From GCA-002708315 sp964460905 (GTDB lineage: Bacteria > Bacteroidota > Bacteroidia > Bacteroidales > F082): a stretch of 64,000 bases of DNA. The position numbers and the translations under genes were made by a program. The notes beneath the pieces were generated by a model, which was given only the letters and a program-made list of their open reading frames with translations, searched no databases and had not been told where the DNA came from. This document shows, one piece after another, positions 56,529 through 64,000 of the stretch. The stretch's first letter is position 1. The number at the start of each line of letters is the position of its first letter. Location: assembly GCA_964460905.1 (NCBI GenBank), contig CAYWRM010000016.1, positions 31,512 through 95,511 on the forward strand, written 5' to 3'.

Positions 56529-59261
56529 TTAATGAAATCCTATTTTCACACCTAAATTAAATGTTCTTGGGAGTCCAAGGTAAACTTCAGCTGAGTTCAC
56601 AGTATGTGAATATCTGTCATCATATCCATAAAATCCGTTATACGCACTATTGTCAACAGCATCCTGAATATAGAAAGTATCGAAGATATTAAAAACATGT
56701 GCAAATACTGTAACATCAACCCTACCCTTCATAGGGATAGCATAGTTAATATTAGCATCAAACACAGAGTATGAAGGAGTTTTCCATACTTGATCAGTAT
56801 CAGTTGGGTCCTGACGACCAACCGGATTAAAGTCAGCATAATGATCCGAATTATTCCTGAAAATAAATTGGAAATTAAATCCTTCAACAGGGTATAAATT
56901 TACCCAAAGAGCAAATTGGGTTTGCGGTGCATCACCTACTTTCAGATCTTTTGTATATACATGTATATCTTCACTAACAACGCTACCACTTGCGTCATCA
57001 TAATTCTTAACCGTGGCATCAACATCGTTAAGATATTTCCAGTTTGCAATAGATGCAATACCACCAAATCCAACATATTTAATAGGACGATAGGTACCTT
57101 CTAACTCAAGGCCTACATGACGTTGGTCTAAACCTTTAATAAAGGCGATACCGTTTTCATCTTCAGTAATTCTTACAGATGTTGTAAAAATTCTATCATT
57201 CCAGGTTGTATAATAAATATTTGCTTTCAGATTAAATTTATCATTCAAAGAGTTGAATTCAGCACCTAACTCATATGAAACAAATTTCTCATTTTGAGGA
57301 TCCGTAGCAACTGTACCATCGGCATCATCAATTACATTATCAAATATTGGAACTTTAGATATAAAACCAAAATTAGCAAAAGCGCTAAAAGTTTCAGTAA
57401 AATTGTAGTTTAGTCCACCTTTAAATTGATAGCCGCCAATCCAATCAGTGTTAGCAGTAAGTTCACCACTATTTACATCAGGGTTGCCATCGGCTAAAGT
57501 ATCGGCAGTTTTAAAGTGGTTTACATATGAATATTTTATCATTGAATAGCCAAAGGTTCCATATACAGATAAATTATCTTTAATGTATTCTCCCTGAACA
57601 TATCCACCAAACCAGTCAACTGTGTTAGTGTTATGATAAGCTATCTTTTCACCTAGCCCTTTATTTTGCTCAGCTCCAGTGTCAAACTGGTTGCCATCAT
57701 AATAATAAGAGGCAAGCCCAAGCAAATCTCTTACTTCGCGGAAATGATCTATTTCTGCTTTTCTCCAGTCTACACCAATTTGACCTTTAAAATTTTCGGT
57801 AAAGTTAATTTTGACTTTAGAGATTGCACCAATTGTCCACTGATTATTAACAGAGTTACGAAGAATACCTTCTCTGGTGTAATCTGGATCCTGGTTATGA
57901 GCAATTGTAGAATTCCAGTCAGCTATTCTAGTTGGCTCCTGATCGTAGTTATACTGGATTTTACCGTATGTTCCTGTTCCACCACCTTTACCGCCTGAAT
58001 AATAGACAGTTGTAAACTGAGAGATTTTTTCACTCCACTGTGCATACCAGTTGAGGTTTACAATTGGTTTGTGGAAGTAATTTTCCCTTTCATTAAGGAA
58101 TCCTTTATCGTACCTTGAATGTGATTTGCCATCCCAAGATTGCTCGCCTTTATAGTTTTCACTTACTACGTTCCAGTTTTCATTATATAAACGACCTGTT
58201 GAAGCCTCTTTGAATTTCATTAATGTACTGTCGGATACACCAAGTTTTTTGGCATACTCGTGAGAGTAGGCAGCTACATTTTGTTTATATAAATTTTGTC
58301 CGTGACGTTGTGGAGCACCTATAGCATAAAGTTCCAATCTATGGTTTTTGCTTACATTGTAACTCATACCCATGTAATATGCCCATGCATCTGTCCATGT
58401 TTTGTCAATTACACCTTCTCCAACTTTACGCACAACACTTACACTTGCAGCAAATTTGTTGTTAATTAAACCTGTATGAGCCGAAAAAGTAGCTTTCATA
58501 AAGTTACCTGAGCCATATTCAAATTTACCTGTGCCTCCTGCTTTCATTTCTGCAGGGCTTGTAATGATGTTCATTGTACCACCAACTGAAGGAGTTGCTA
58601 GGTTAATAGCACTTAAGCCACGTTGCATCTGGATAGATGAAGTTGCATCAGCAACACCATCCCAGTTTGACCAATATACCCAGCCGTTTTCCATATCATT
58701 AACCGGTACACCATTGATCATGATTGCCACATTTCGTTGGTTAAAACCACGAACGTTTATTCTGGCATCACCAGCTCCACCACCCTGAGGTGTGGCATAT
58801 ACACTAGGAGTAGTGTTCATAATCATCGGCAGATCCTGTGAACCTAATTGTTGTTCAATCATTGCTTTTGAAACATTGGAGATGGCAACGGGAGTTTCCC
58901 TCTCTTTAGCACGGTCGGCCATTATGTTTACACCTTCCAGGGCAAAAGAACCCGGAACTAACTTAATTTTCCCAAGATAAGAAGTTTCTCCATCGGTAAC
59001 TGTAGCTGGAAGTTCTTGTGTGTTGAAACCCACATAGCTAACTACGAATGTGTACGATCCCGCGCTAACGCTAAGTTCAAAATTTCCGTCAATGTCTGTT
59101 ACCGTACCAGTGGTAGTACCTTTGATAACAACGGTTGCACCAATAAGGGCTTCGCTATAATTCGCATCAACAACCTTTCCAGTGATTGTGCCCTGTGCGA
59201 ATGTAGCTCCGGTAAACAGTACAGTTAATACTAATGTTAAAAGTAAATTTAATTTTTTCAT
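56529..59261 (-). CDS. TonB-dependent outer-membrane receptor with carboxypeptidase-like regulatory domain (paralogue 2)
   Basis: 910 residues. A signal peptide (LLLTLVLTVLFTGATFAQ) is followed by a CarboxypepD_reg-like domain (~22-110; GTITGKVVDANYSEALIGAT, GTVTDIDGNFELSVSAGSY), a plug domain (~120-230; VSKAMIEQQLGSQDLP, GGGAGDARINVRGFNQRNV, MINGVPVNDMENGWVYWSNW) and a 22-strand-type barrel ending LGVKIGFH. No SusD-like partner gene is adjacent, so it is unlikely to be a polysaccharide-utilisation SusC. It is homologous along its whole length to the receptor just upstream (59516-61915), which has an FMN riboswitch; no terminator is visible between them, so both may respond to flavin. Confidence 0.93.
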   Translation of the reverse strand: MKKLNLLLTLVLTVLFTGATFAQGTITGKVVDANYSEALIGATVVIKGTTTGTVTDIDGNFELSVSAGSYTFVVSYVGFNTQELPATVTDGETSYLGKIKLVPGSFALEGVNIMADRAKERETPVAISNVSKAMIEQQLGSQDLPMIMNTTPSVYATPQGGGAGDARINVRGFNQRNVAIMINGVPVNDMENGWVYWSNWDGVADATSSIQMQRGLSAINLATPSVGGTMNIITSPAEMKAGGTGKFEYGSGNFMKATFSAHTGLINNKFAASVSVVRKVGEGVIDKTWTDAWAYYMGMSYNVSKNHRLELYAIGAPQRHGQNLYKQNVAAYSHEYAKKLGVSDSTLMKFKEASTGRLYNENWNVVSENYKGEQSWDGKSHSRYDKGFLNERENYFHKPIVNLNWYAQWSEKISQFTTVYYSGGKGGGTGTYGKIQYNYDQEPTRIADWNSTIAHNQDPDYTREGILRNSVNNQWTIGAISKVKINFTENFKGQIGVDWRKAEIDHFREVRDLLGLASYYYDGNQFDTGAEQNKGLGEKIAYHNTNTVDWFGGYVQGEYIKDNLSVYGTFGYSMIKYSYVNHFKTADTLADGNPDVNSGELTANTDWIGGYQFKGGLNYNFTETFSAFANFGFISKVPIFDNVIDDADGTVATDPQNEKFVSYELGAEFNSLNDKFNLKANIYYTTWNDRIFTTSVRITEDENGIAFIKGLDQRHVGLELEGTYRPIKYVGFGGIASIANWKYLNDVDATVKNYDDASGSVVSEDIHVYTKDLKVGDAPQTQFALWVNLYPVEGFNFQFIFRNNSDHYADFNPVGRQDPTDTDQVWKTPSYSVFDANINYAIPMKGRVDVTVFAHVFNIFDTFYIQDAVDNSAYNGFYGYDDRYSHTVNSAEVYLGLPRTFNLGVKIGFH

Positions 59262-59515
59262 AAATAATGTCTTTTAGGTTGAAAAAAATTTATTTGTTTA
59301 ATGATTTTGAGGTAAAAATATAGAATAACAGATGTTTTTATATTAAATTAACATTAATAATTATTAACAATTGTTAACATAAATTATGCTAATTTTTGGG
59401 TTTTTAGTGTAACTCTAACTATTTCAGTATTTTATTAGATAAAAGGTGTTTATAAGTTTTCACAATAAGTGAGCAACCATCGGACTTATGGTATTATCGT
59501 TTTTAAAACTTGTTG
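59262..59515. other. 254-bp spacer between the two TonB receptor genes
   Basis: No gene and no exact TAnnTTTG on the minus strand was found; TATTTTTA near 59319 is a one-mismatch candidate. A perfect 14-base palindrome TTAACAATTGTTAA lies at 59364-59377. No hairpin with T-run follows the upstream receptor's stop, so read-through from the riboswitch-controlled transcript is possible. Confidence 0.6.
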
Positions 59516-61915
59516 CTAAAAGTTGAATTTGAGACTAAAACTGAGATTGCGACCAAACGACCAAAACCCCCTGAATGTATCAAGATTATGATCGATCCCA
59601 TCTTCCCCAACTACAATATATTTTTTATTAAATAGGTTATAAGTGTTTATTTGTAAGTTACCATAATGATTGTTTATGCTAAACGGAATCCCTATATAAA
59701 CATTTACTATCCCGTATGATGGTAATTGAAATGGTTGACTTAAGTCATCAGGGTTGCTTCGCTGTGTAGGGTTAAAATTAGCATATAGACCACCGTTATA
59801 TAGATACTCAGTTTTCAAATAAATTGTTTGTAGTAAATTCAAGTTTGCAAAAACCCCAAATTGTNNNNNNNNNNNNNNNNNNNNNNNNNNNNNNNNNNNN
59901 NNNNNNNNNNNNNNNNNNNNNNNNNNNNNNNNNNNNNNNNNNNNNNNNNNNNNNNNNNNNNNNNTCCTGTTGGTTGTGTATAAATTTAAATTTGAAGAAA
60001 TATTTTTCCATCTTAAACTATAGCCAAATTCCACAGTAATTGTATTTTCATTTTTTTGGTCGTGAACAACAATGTTAGTATAGTTTCCAAAAACATACTT
60101 AAAATATGGAGCTTTTGATATAGCAGCTGCATTTAGGTATACACTTTGAAATTCGTTGATATTATATAAGTATCCTGCTCTTAAATCAACACCAGATTTT
60201 TCAATAATTTCACTTTTATTATCACTGATGTAATTAAATCTATCAATACGTTGATACCAGTTACTGTTTGCATTGACAGAGAAATACACCCTCACCTTAC
60301 CGCTATTATAATTCATCTGAGAAAAAATATTGGCAAAATTTATTATTGAGTTATTATCCACATGAATAATATCACCCACTGATTTAATCTGATCTCTTCC
60401 GGCAACACCTGAAACAGACCATGAATAGTCTTCAATAAAAAATTGTCCACCCAAAAGATTGTCAATTTCCTCCCTAACGAATGAGTTTAGATAGCGATAA
60501 TGTATGCCTGAAATAATGCTAAGTTTATTATTGAATTTATACTCAAAGTTTGACATTATTCCCGTTTGAATATGACTAGCTAGAAAATTTGTTTGAATAT
60601 TCATGGAATATCCACTAACTTCCTGTCGATTATCCAGAATATAAGTTCCCTCATGATATGCATTGTTTTCATAAATATTATCCCAGTCAATTTGACCCGC
60701 ATTGTCACGATAAGTGAATATGGAAGGAGCATAATTAAAACTTTCTGACCAACGCCCACCTCCATATCCAACAGAAAAATATATTGACGTTGAGAGAAGG
60801 TTATTATTATTGATTTTAAAATCATGGTTGACACTTAAAAATGGTTTATGATAGAAATTCTCAGAAGCATTTTTTATCCCACCAACAAAGCCGCCCCAGT
60901 CTTTATTATATCGTAACCCGTTATTATTTACTTCGCTATTTGAAAGCAAAAGAGTCCTTTGCCCATGTCTTTCAGGTGCTCCCAGCAAGGTGATTGTTAG
61001 TTTATGCCGGTCATTAATTTTCTTATCTGCCGTAAAAAAATACGACATAGAACGAACATAAGTTGCATCTATATATCCTGACCCGCTACCCAAACTAAGC
61101 ATAAGGGAAGTATTCCATCCATTACTAAGTTCTCCGCTGTTAAGGGAAATAGTTGTATTAAAATTACCAAAGTTGGTTACATCGAAATTCACAGAACCAC
61201 TCTTTTGTTTTTGAGCATTTCGTGTGATAATATTAACACTTCCCCCGACTCCTGATACTGAAGCATTTGCAAGCCCTGGCCCCTTTTGAACCTGAATCTC
61301 AGCCGCTGTATTACTTAATCCAAGCCAGTTGCTCCAATAAACAAGTCCGTTTTCTTGTCCATTAATGGGTATCCCATTGAGCATTAAAGTAATGTCTTCT
61401 TGTTTAAACCCCCTAATACTAAGCTCTGCATCTCCACTTCCGCCTCCATTTCTAACACTAAAAATACCGGGTATTGTTTGCAGAATTAGAGGAAGCGGCC
61501 TATCACCTAGCTTCGATTCAATAGCTTTGGCGCTTATTACGGAAACAGAAACAGGCATATTAGTTTCATTTTTAAGCCCCGCATTAATTATTATTTCATC
61601 AATGGAATATGGTAATGACTGCAAGGTTATTGTACCTATGTCATTTTGGGCTTTAACATCTTTCAAGAAAAGATTCAATTGTTTGTAACCAACATAACTA
61701 AAATTAATACTAACATTATTTTCTGTTGTGCTAATATTAAAAGTACCATCAGCAGATGAAATACCACCATCCGACATTCCTTCAACCTTAATGTTAACAG
61801 ATTGAATAGGTTTTGAGGTTTCCTGATCAAGGATTTTACCCGTAATAAATTTTTGTGCAAATGTGCTTGATGCGATAATGATAAGCAGGATAGCTAAATT
61901 GATTTTTTTTGTCAT
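59516..61915 (-). CDS. TonB-dependent outer-membrane receptor under FMN riboswitch control, candidate flavin transporter
   Basis: About 799 residues as assembled, with a 100-N gap inside the barrel. The signal peptide (LAILLIIIASSTFAQ) precedes a CarboxypepD_reg-like domain (~20-105), a plug (~110-230; LPLILQTIPGIFSVRNGGG, SIRGFKQEDITLMLNGIPI, SGVGGSVNIITR) and a barrel ending FSLKFNF. Alignment by eye with the paralogue at 56529 suggests that about 90 residues, not 34, are missing at the gap. The gene begins 128 bases after an FMN riboswitch on the same strand, and no other gene intervenes. That implies repression by intracellular FMN and uptake of riboflavin, FMN or a related compound; substrate identity is inference. 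No SusD-like partner is present. Confidence 0.92.
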   Translation of the reverse strand: MTKKINLAILLIIIASSTFAQKFITGKILDQETSKPIQSVNIKVEGMSDGGISSADGTFNISTTENNVSINFSYVGYKQLNLFLKDVKAQNDIGTITLQSLPYSIDEIIINAGLKNETNMPVSVSVISAKAIESKLGDRPLPLILQTIPGIFSVRNGGGSGDAELSIRGFKQEDITLMLNGIPINGQENGLVYWSNWLGLSNTAAEIQVQKGPGLANASVSGVGGSVNIITRNAQKQKSGSVNFDVTNFGNFNTTISLNSGELSNGWNTSLMLSLGSGSGYIDATYVRSMSYFFTADKKINDRHKLTITLLGAPERHGQRTLLLSNSEVNNNGLRYNKDWGGFVGGIKNASENFYHKPFLSVNHDFKINNNNLLSTSIYFSVGYGGGRWSESFNYAPSIFTYRDNAGQIDWDNIYENNAYHEGTYILDNRQEVSGYSMNIQTNFLASHIQTGIMSNFEYKFNNKLSIISGIHYRYLNSFVREEIDNLLGGQFFIEDYSWSVSGVAGRDQIKSVGDIIHVDNNSIINFANIFSQMNYNSGKVRVYFSVNANSNWYQRIDRFNYISDNKSEIIEKSGVDLRAGYLYNINEFQSVYLNAAAISKAPYFKYVFGNYTNIVVHDQKNENTITVEFGYSLRWKNISSNLNLYTTNRXXXXXXXXXXXXXXXXXXXXXXXXXXXXXXXXXXQFGVFANLNLLQTIYLKTEYLYNGGLYANFNPTQRSNPDDLSQPFQLPSYGIVNVYIGIPFSINNHYGNLQINTYNLFNKKYIVVGEDGIDHNLDTFRGFWSFGRNLSFSLKFNF
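59865..59964. other. Assembly gap (100 N) inside the TonB receptor barrel
   Basis: Filler of exactly 100 Ns. By comparison with the adjacent paralogue, the segment between the NLYTTNR-like strand and the QFGVFANLN strand should be around 90 residues, so the real gap is probably near 270 bases. Confidence 0.85.
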
Positions 61916-62043
61916 TGTGTTGATCTTTAAAATTATTATTTCCTTAATATTCGGGACATAATAAAGATATCACAACAACTATTTTCTTTGCAAGAAATGC
62001 ATAAGAAAACAACCAAATACATGGCAATCATTACAATAAACTT

Positions 62044-62175
62044 ATTCTTCTACCATCCAGACTTTAACTGTCGGTTCCGGAATTTCACCAGATCAGTCCC
62101 AAACATCAACAAGTTGTTGCTTGGGAGTCGCGGACTATAACCGCCGGTAGGGAATTGCACCCTGCCCCGAAGAAT
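62044..62175 (-). promoter_or_regulatory. FMN riboswitch (RFN element)
   Basis: On the minus strand the conserved RFN blocks occur in order: GGGGCAGGGT, AATTCCC, ACCGGCGGT, TAGTCCGCGA, then a variable stem (CCCAAGCAAC ... GTTTGGG), CTGGTGAAATTCC, ACCGACAGT and AGTCTGGATGG. The closing helix P1 is ATTCTTC (62175-62169) with GAAGAAT (62050-62044), a perfect 7 bp. The aptamer is 132 bases. It precedes a TonB-dependent receptor by 128 bases. No obvious Rho-independent terminator is seen between aptamer and ATG, so control may act on translation. FMN binding is known to switch such elements off. Confidence 0.97.
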
Positions 62176-62184
62176 TTATCGCGG

Positions 62185-62192
62185 CAAATGTA
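62185..62192 (-). promoter_or_regulatory. -7 element of the FMN riboswitch transcript
   Basis: TACATTTG on the minus strand matches TAnnTTTG and ends 9 bases before the first base of riboswitch helix P1, so transcription would start right at the aptamer. TTGA at 62214-62211 is a weak -33 element, 18 bases away. Confidence 0.6.
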
Positions 62193-62215
62193 TTTGTTTT
62201 GTTTTGTATCTCAAT

Positions 62216-62245
62216 AAAAAAAGCACCAAAAAATTAGTGCTTTTT
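62216..62245 (-). terminator. Intrinsic terminator after trxB
   Basis: On the minus strand AAAAAGCAC, a loop of about 10 bases, and GTGCTTTTTTT form a hairpin with T-run. It separates trxB from the riboswitch transcript and confirms that the riboswitch starts a new unit. Confidence 0.8.
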
Positions 62246-62346
62246 ATAATTTATACAAGATATAAATAGCGCTTGTAATGTTTACTTAAATTCAACCAAA
62301 CATGCTTACTTAACATGATGTAATTTGTTGCTTTTCTTACAATAAA

Positions 62347-63270
62347 CTAATTAATATATTCAAGAGCATTTAACGCAGATATAGTGCCATCAGCAACAGC
62401 AGTTGTAATTTGGCGAAACCTTACGGCACGATTATCGCCGGCTGCAAATACCCCAACAATATTCGTTTGAAGTTTATCATCAGTAATAACTTCTCCCCAC
62501 TTATTTAATTCAACTGATGTATCCTTTAGCATATCAGTATTAGCTACATATCCAATAAAAATAAATACGCCATCTATTCTAAGTTCGTTTACCTCACCTG
62601 TTAGCAGGTTTTTATATTGTACACTTGTTAGTTTATCACTTCCTTTAAACTCTGTTATGTGTGAGCTCATGATAAAGTTAATCTTTGGGCTTGAGTTAAC
62701 TTCTTCAATTGCATGTTCAAATGCCTGAAAATGGTCAAATTCGTGAAGTATGGTTACTTTGCTGGCATATTTTGTAAGGGCTACAGCTTCTTCTAATGCT
62801 GAATTACCGCCACCCACAACTATAATCTCTTTATCTTGAAAAAAATCACCATCGCATGTTGCACAATATGAAATACCTTTACCTTTAAAGTCATACTCTC
62901 CGGGTATATTTAACATTCTTGACTTTCCTCCTGTAGCAAGTATTACAGATTTTGCTTTATAATTGAATTTACCATTTACAGTTAGCGATTTTAACTCACC
63001 GTTCAAATTTAAATCGGTAATTTTAACATTTGATTTAATATCGCACCCAAATGATTTTGCTTGTTTACGCATTATAGAGCTTAGCTGGTATCCGGTAGTA
63101 GTTTCAACTCCGGGGTAATTTGCAACTTCAAAAGTTAGTACAGTTTGACCACCAATAGTACCTGTATCAAGTATCAGTGTACTAGCTTTAGCTCGCGACA
63201 GGTAAATACCTGCTGTTAAGCCTGCAGGTCCGCCCCCAAGTACTATTACATCATATTGTTTTTCTTCCAT
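62347..63270 (-). CDS. trxB: Thioredoxin-disulfide reductase
   Basis: 307 residues. The FAD-binding start DVIVLGGGPAGLTAGIYLSRA, the redox-active CATC in SYCATCDGDFF (residues ~135-145), the NADPH-binding IIVVGGGNSALEEAVAL and the C-terminal GVFAAGDNRAV are all typical of low-molecular-weight TrxB. It reduces thioredoxin with NADPH in the cytoplasm. The gene follows an unusual thioredoxin-fold gene on the same strand, with a GGAGT hairpin repeat between them. Confidence 0.96.
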   Translation of the reverse strand: MEEKQYDVIVLGGGPAGLTAGIYLSRAKASTLILDTGTIGGQTVLTFEVANYPGVETTTGYQLSSIMRKQAKSFGCDIKSNVKITDLNLNGELKSLTVNGKFNYKAKSVILATGGKSRMLNIPGEYDFKGKGISYCATCDGDFFQDKEIIVVGGGNSALEEAVALTKYASKVTILHEFDHFQAFEHAIEEVNSSPKINFIMSSHITEFKGSDKLTSVQYKNLLTGEVNELRIDGVFIFIGYVANTDMLKDTSVELNKWGEVITDDKLQTNIVGVFAAGDNRAVRFRQITTAVADGTISALNALEYIN

Positions 63271-63300
63271 GAGTTAAATTTATTGATAAGGAGAGAATTA

Positions 63301-63386
63301 GAGTGATGGAGTATTGGAGTATTGGAGATTCATTACTCCACTATTCCATTTCTCCAATACTCCATTATTCCATTTCTCCATCACTC
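63301..63386. repeat. GGAGT-based compound hairpin repeat, copy B
   Basis: An inner perfect 14-bp stem joins TGGAGTATTGGAGA (63315-63328) to its complement at 63351-63364; an outer perfect 11-bp stem joins GAGTGATGGAG (63301-63311) to CTCCATCACTC (63376-63386). The 16-mer GAGTGATGGAGTATTG at 63301-63316 is identical to 10094-10109. It lies between the thioredoxin-fold gene and trxB. The plus-strand open frame across it (repeating HYSISP) is only a by-product of the repeats. Confidence 0.87.
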
Positions 63387-63395
63387 CATTATTCT

Positions 63396-63743
63396 TTAGT
63401 TATTAAATTCTCTATCAAGAATTTCAGTCATCTGATCTCTATCCTGAATACTGGTAGTTGCAGCTACTACTTTACCATTTTTGTAATAAATATTAAAAGG
63501 AAGACCCATAAAACTTCTGCACTCAGGAAGATTCCTAATAACAGTTGCCTCCGGACTATCAAACAACATATCTCTAAATTCAACATCGGTGTATTCATCT
63601 TGTAATTCTTCCATAATATCATATACAGGAAGACACATTGGGCCCATACGTCCGCAACATACCATTACATTTTCATTATCCTGAAGAATTTCTGTTAGCT
63701 CGTTAGCTGTTGCTACGTGTTTTAAATTTGTTGGTAATACCAT
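63396..63743 (-). CDS. Thioredoxin-fold protein with atypical cysteine motif, partner of trxB
   Basis: 115 residues, no signal peptide. The fold is visible from ENVMVCCGRMGPMCLPVYDI (residues ~24-43), an acidic helix, and the cis-proline segment MGLPFNIYYKNGKVV (residues ~79-93). In place of the WCGPC active site it reads CCGRMGPMC: Met stands where the first active Cys is expected, and two Cys lie earlier, giving CX6C and CX7C spacings. One more Cys is in NLPECRSF. It is upstream of trxB on the same strand, so it may be its dedicated substrate or a peroxide/bacilliredoxin-like adaptor. Function is not established. Confidence 0.75.
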   Translation of the reverse strand: MVLPTNLKHVATANELTEILQDNENVMVCCGRMGPMCLPVYDIMEELQDEYTDVEFRDMLFDSPEATVIRNLPECRSFMGLPFNIYYKNGKVVAATTSIQDRDQMTEILDREFNN

Positions 63744-64000
63744 TTTGATTTATTATTGATTATTTATTATTAATGCTTTCATTTAATTCTATAATTACCC
63801 CACATGTTATTTTCATTGTAATCATAAAGTTGAATATCTCTTATCAGAAATTGTGCCAATATAGTGATATTTAAGCGATATATTTTTGTTGGTATTTTGT
63901 TAACAGCTAACATTCTAAATTAAACATATTTATTTTAAATAGCATAAGAAATATTCAGTTGAATAGTTGTGTCATGCTGACATTTTTTAGACTGAGTTAA
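63744..64000. other. Right-edge non-coding region
   Basis: 257 bases with no gene seen. TATTTTTG at 63881-63888 would be a plus-strand -7 element for a gene beyond the window. TGTCATGCTGACA at 63970-63982 is a perfect 5-base inverted repeat around TGC and could be a regulator site. Confidence 0.4.

Noticed and set aside
56529..61915. SusC/SusD polysaccharide utilisation locus
   Set aside because: There are two SusC-like receptors but no SusD-like lipoprotein or glycoside hydrolase nearby, and one receptor is controlled by an FMN riboswitch.
63303..63605. Plus-strand open frame with repeating HYSISP residues
   Set aside because: It is generated by the GGAGT hairpin repeat and then runs antisense through the thioredoxin-fold gene; no real protein features.

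Overview
The window is AT-rich DNA from a member of the Bacteroidota, most likely an uncultured Bacteroidales-type organism seen as a draft assembly (three 100-N placeholder gaps). This rests on several signs: secreted proteins ending in type IX secretion (T9SS) type A sorting domains, SusC-style TonB-dependent receptors with carboxypeptidase-like N-terminal domains, a TamB/TsaD divergent pair, DUF349 and DUF4369/TlpA proteins, and repeated -7 elements of the Bacteroidota form TAnnTTTG. The indolepyruvate:ferredoxin oxidoreductase, the NifX/DUF134 pair and the rubrerythrin-like protein suggest an anaerobic or microaerophilic life; that is inference.

Layout. 1-7110 (minus): start of an AddA/RecB-like helicase cut by the window edge, a T9SS-sorted protein, and TamB. 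7111-11545 (plus): tsaD, coaD and two tandem DUF4369/thioredoxin lipid- or periplasm-facing proteins. 11563-15985 (minus): a tight five-gene operon with aroB and aroA plus YccF, a TIGR01777 epimerase and a LutA-like Fe-S protein. 16092-24304: three secreted peptidases of different types (gingipain-like C25, a metzincin-like zinc protease, a papain-like protease with calcium loops). 24447-28844: hutI, iorB, iorA, acpH. 28867-38477 (minus): a five-gene signalling operon of three hybrid histidine kinases with eight receiver domains, CheR and CheB, and no DNA-binding output. 38586-43728 (minus): an AddB-like nuclease, then a MurU-like nucleotidyltransferase and an amino-sugar-kinase/RapZ-C fusion. 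43887-49138 (plus): ferritin-like protein, DUF134 regulator, NifX-like protein, a trans-sulfuration-type PLP enzyme, and a patatin with outer-membrane barrel. 49285-53574: a DUF349 protein with near-identical 33-residue repeats interrupted by an assembly gap, a lipoprotein, and aroC. 53614-56241 (minus): PhoD-like and NPP-type phosphoesterases. 56529-62192 (minus): two paralogous TonB-dependent receptors, the first preceded by a clear FMN riboswitch with its own promoter. 62347-63743 (minus): thioredoxin reductase and an unusual thioredoxin-fold protein.

The most interesting point is the FMN riboswitch that leads only into TonB-dependent receptors, which nominates them as outer-membrane flavin transporters. 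Other points of note are the CheR/CheB multi-kinase operon with a 20-bp palindrome at its promoter, the kinase/RapZ-C fusion paired with a MurU-like enzyme, the EF-hand-like loops inside a papain-like catalytic domain, and a family of GGAGT-based hairpin repeats shared by two distant intergenic regions.
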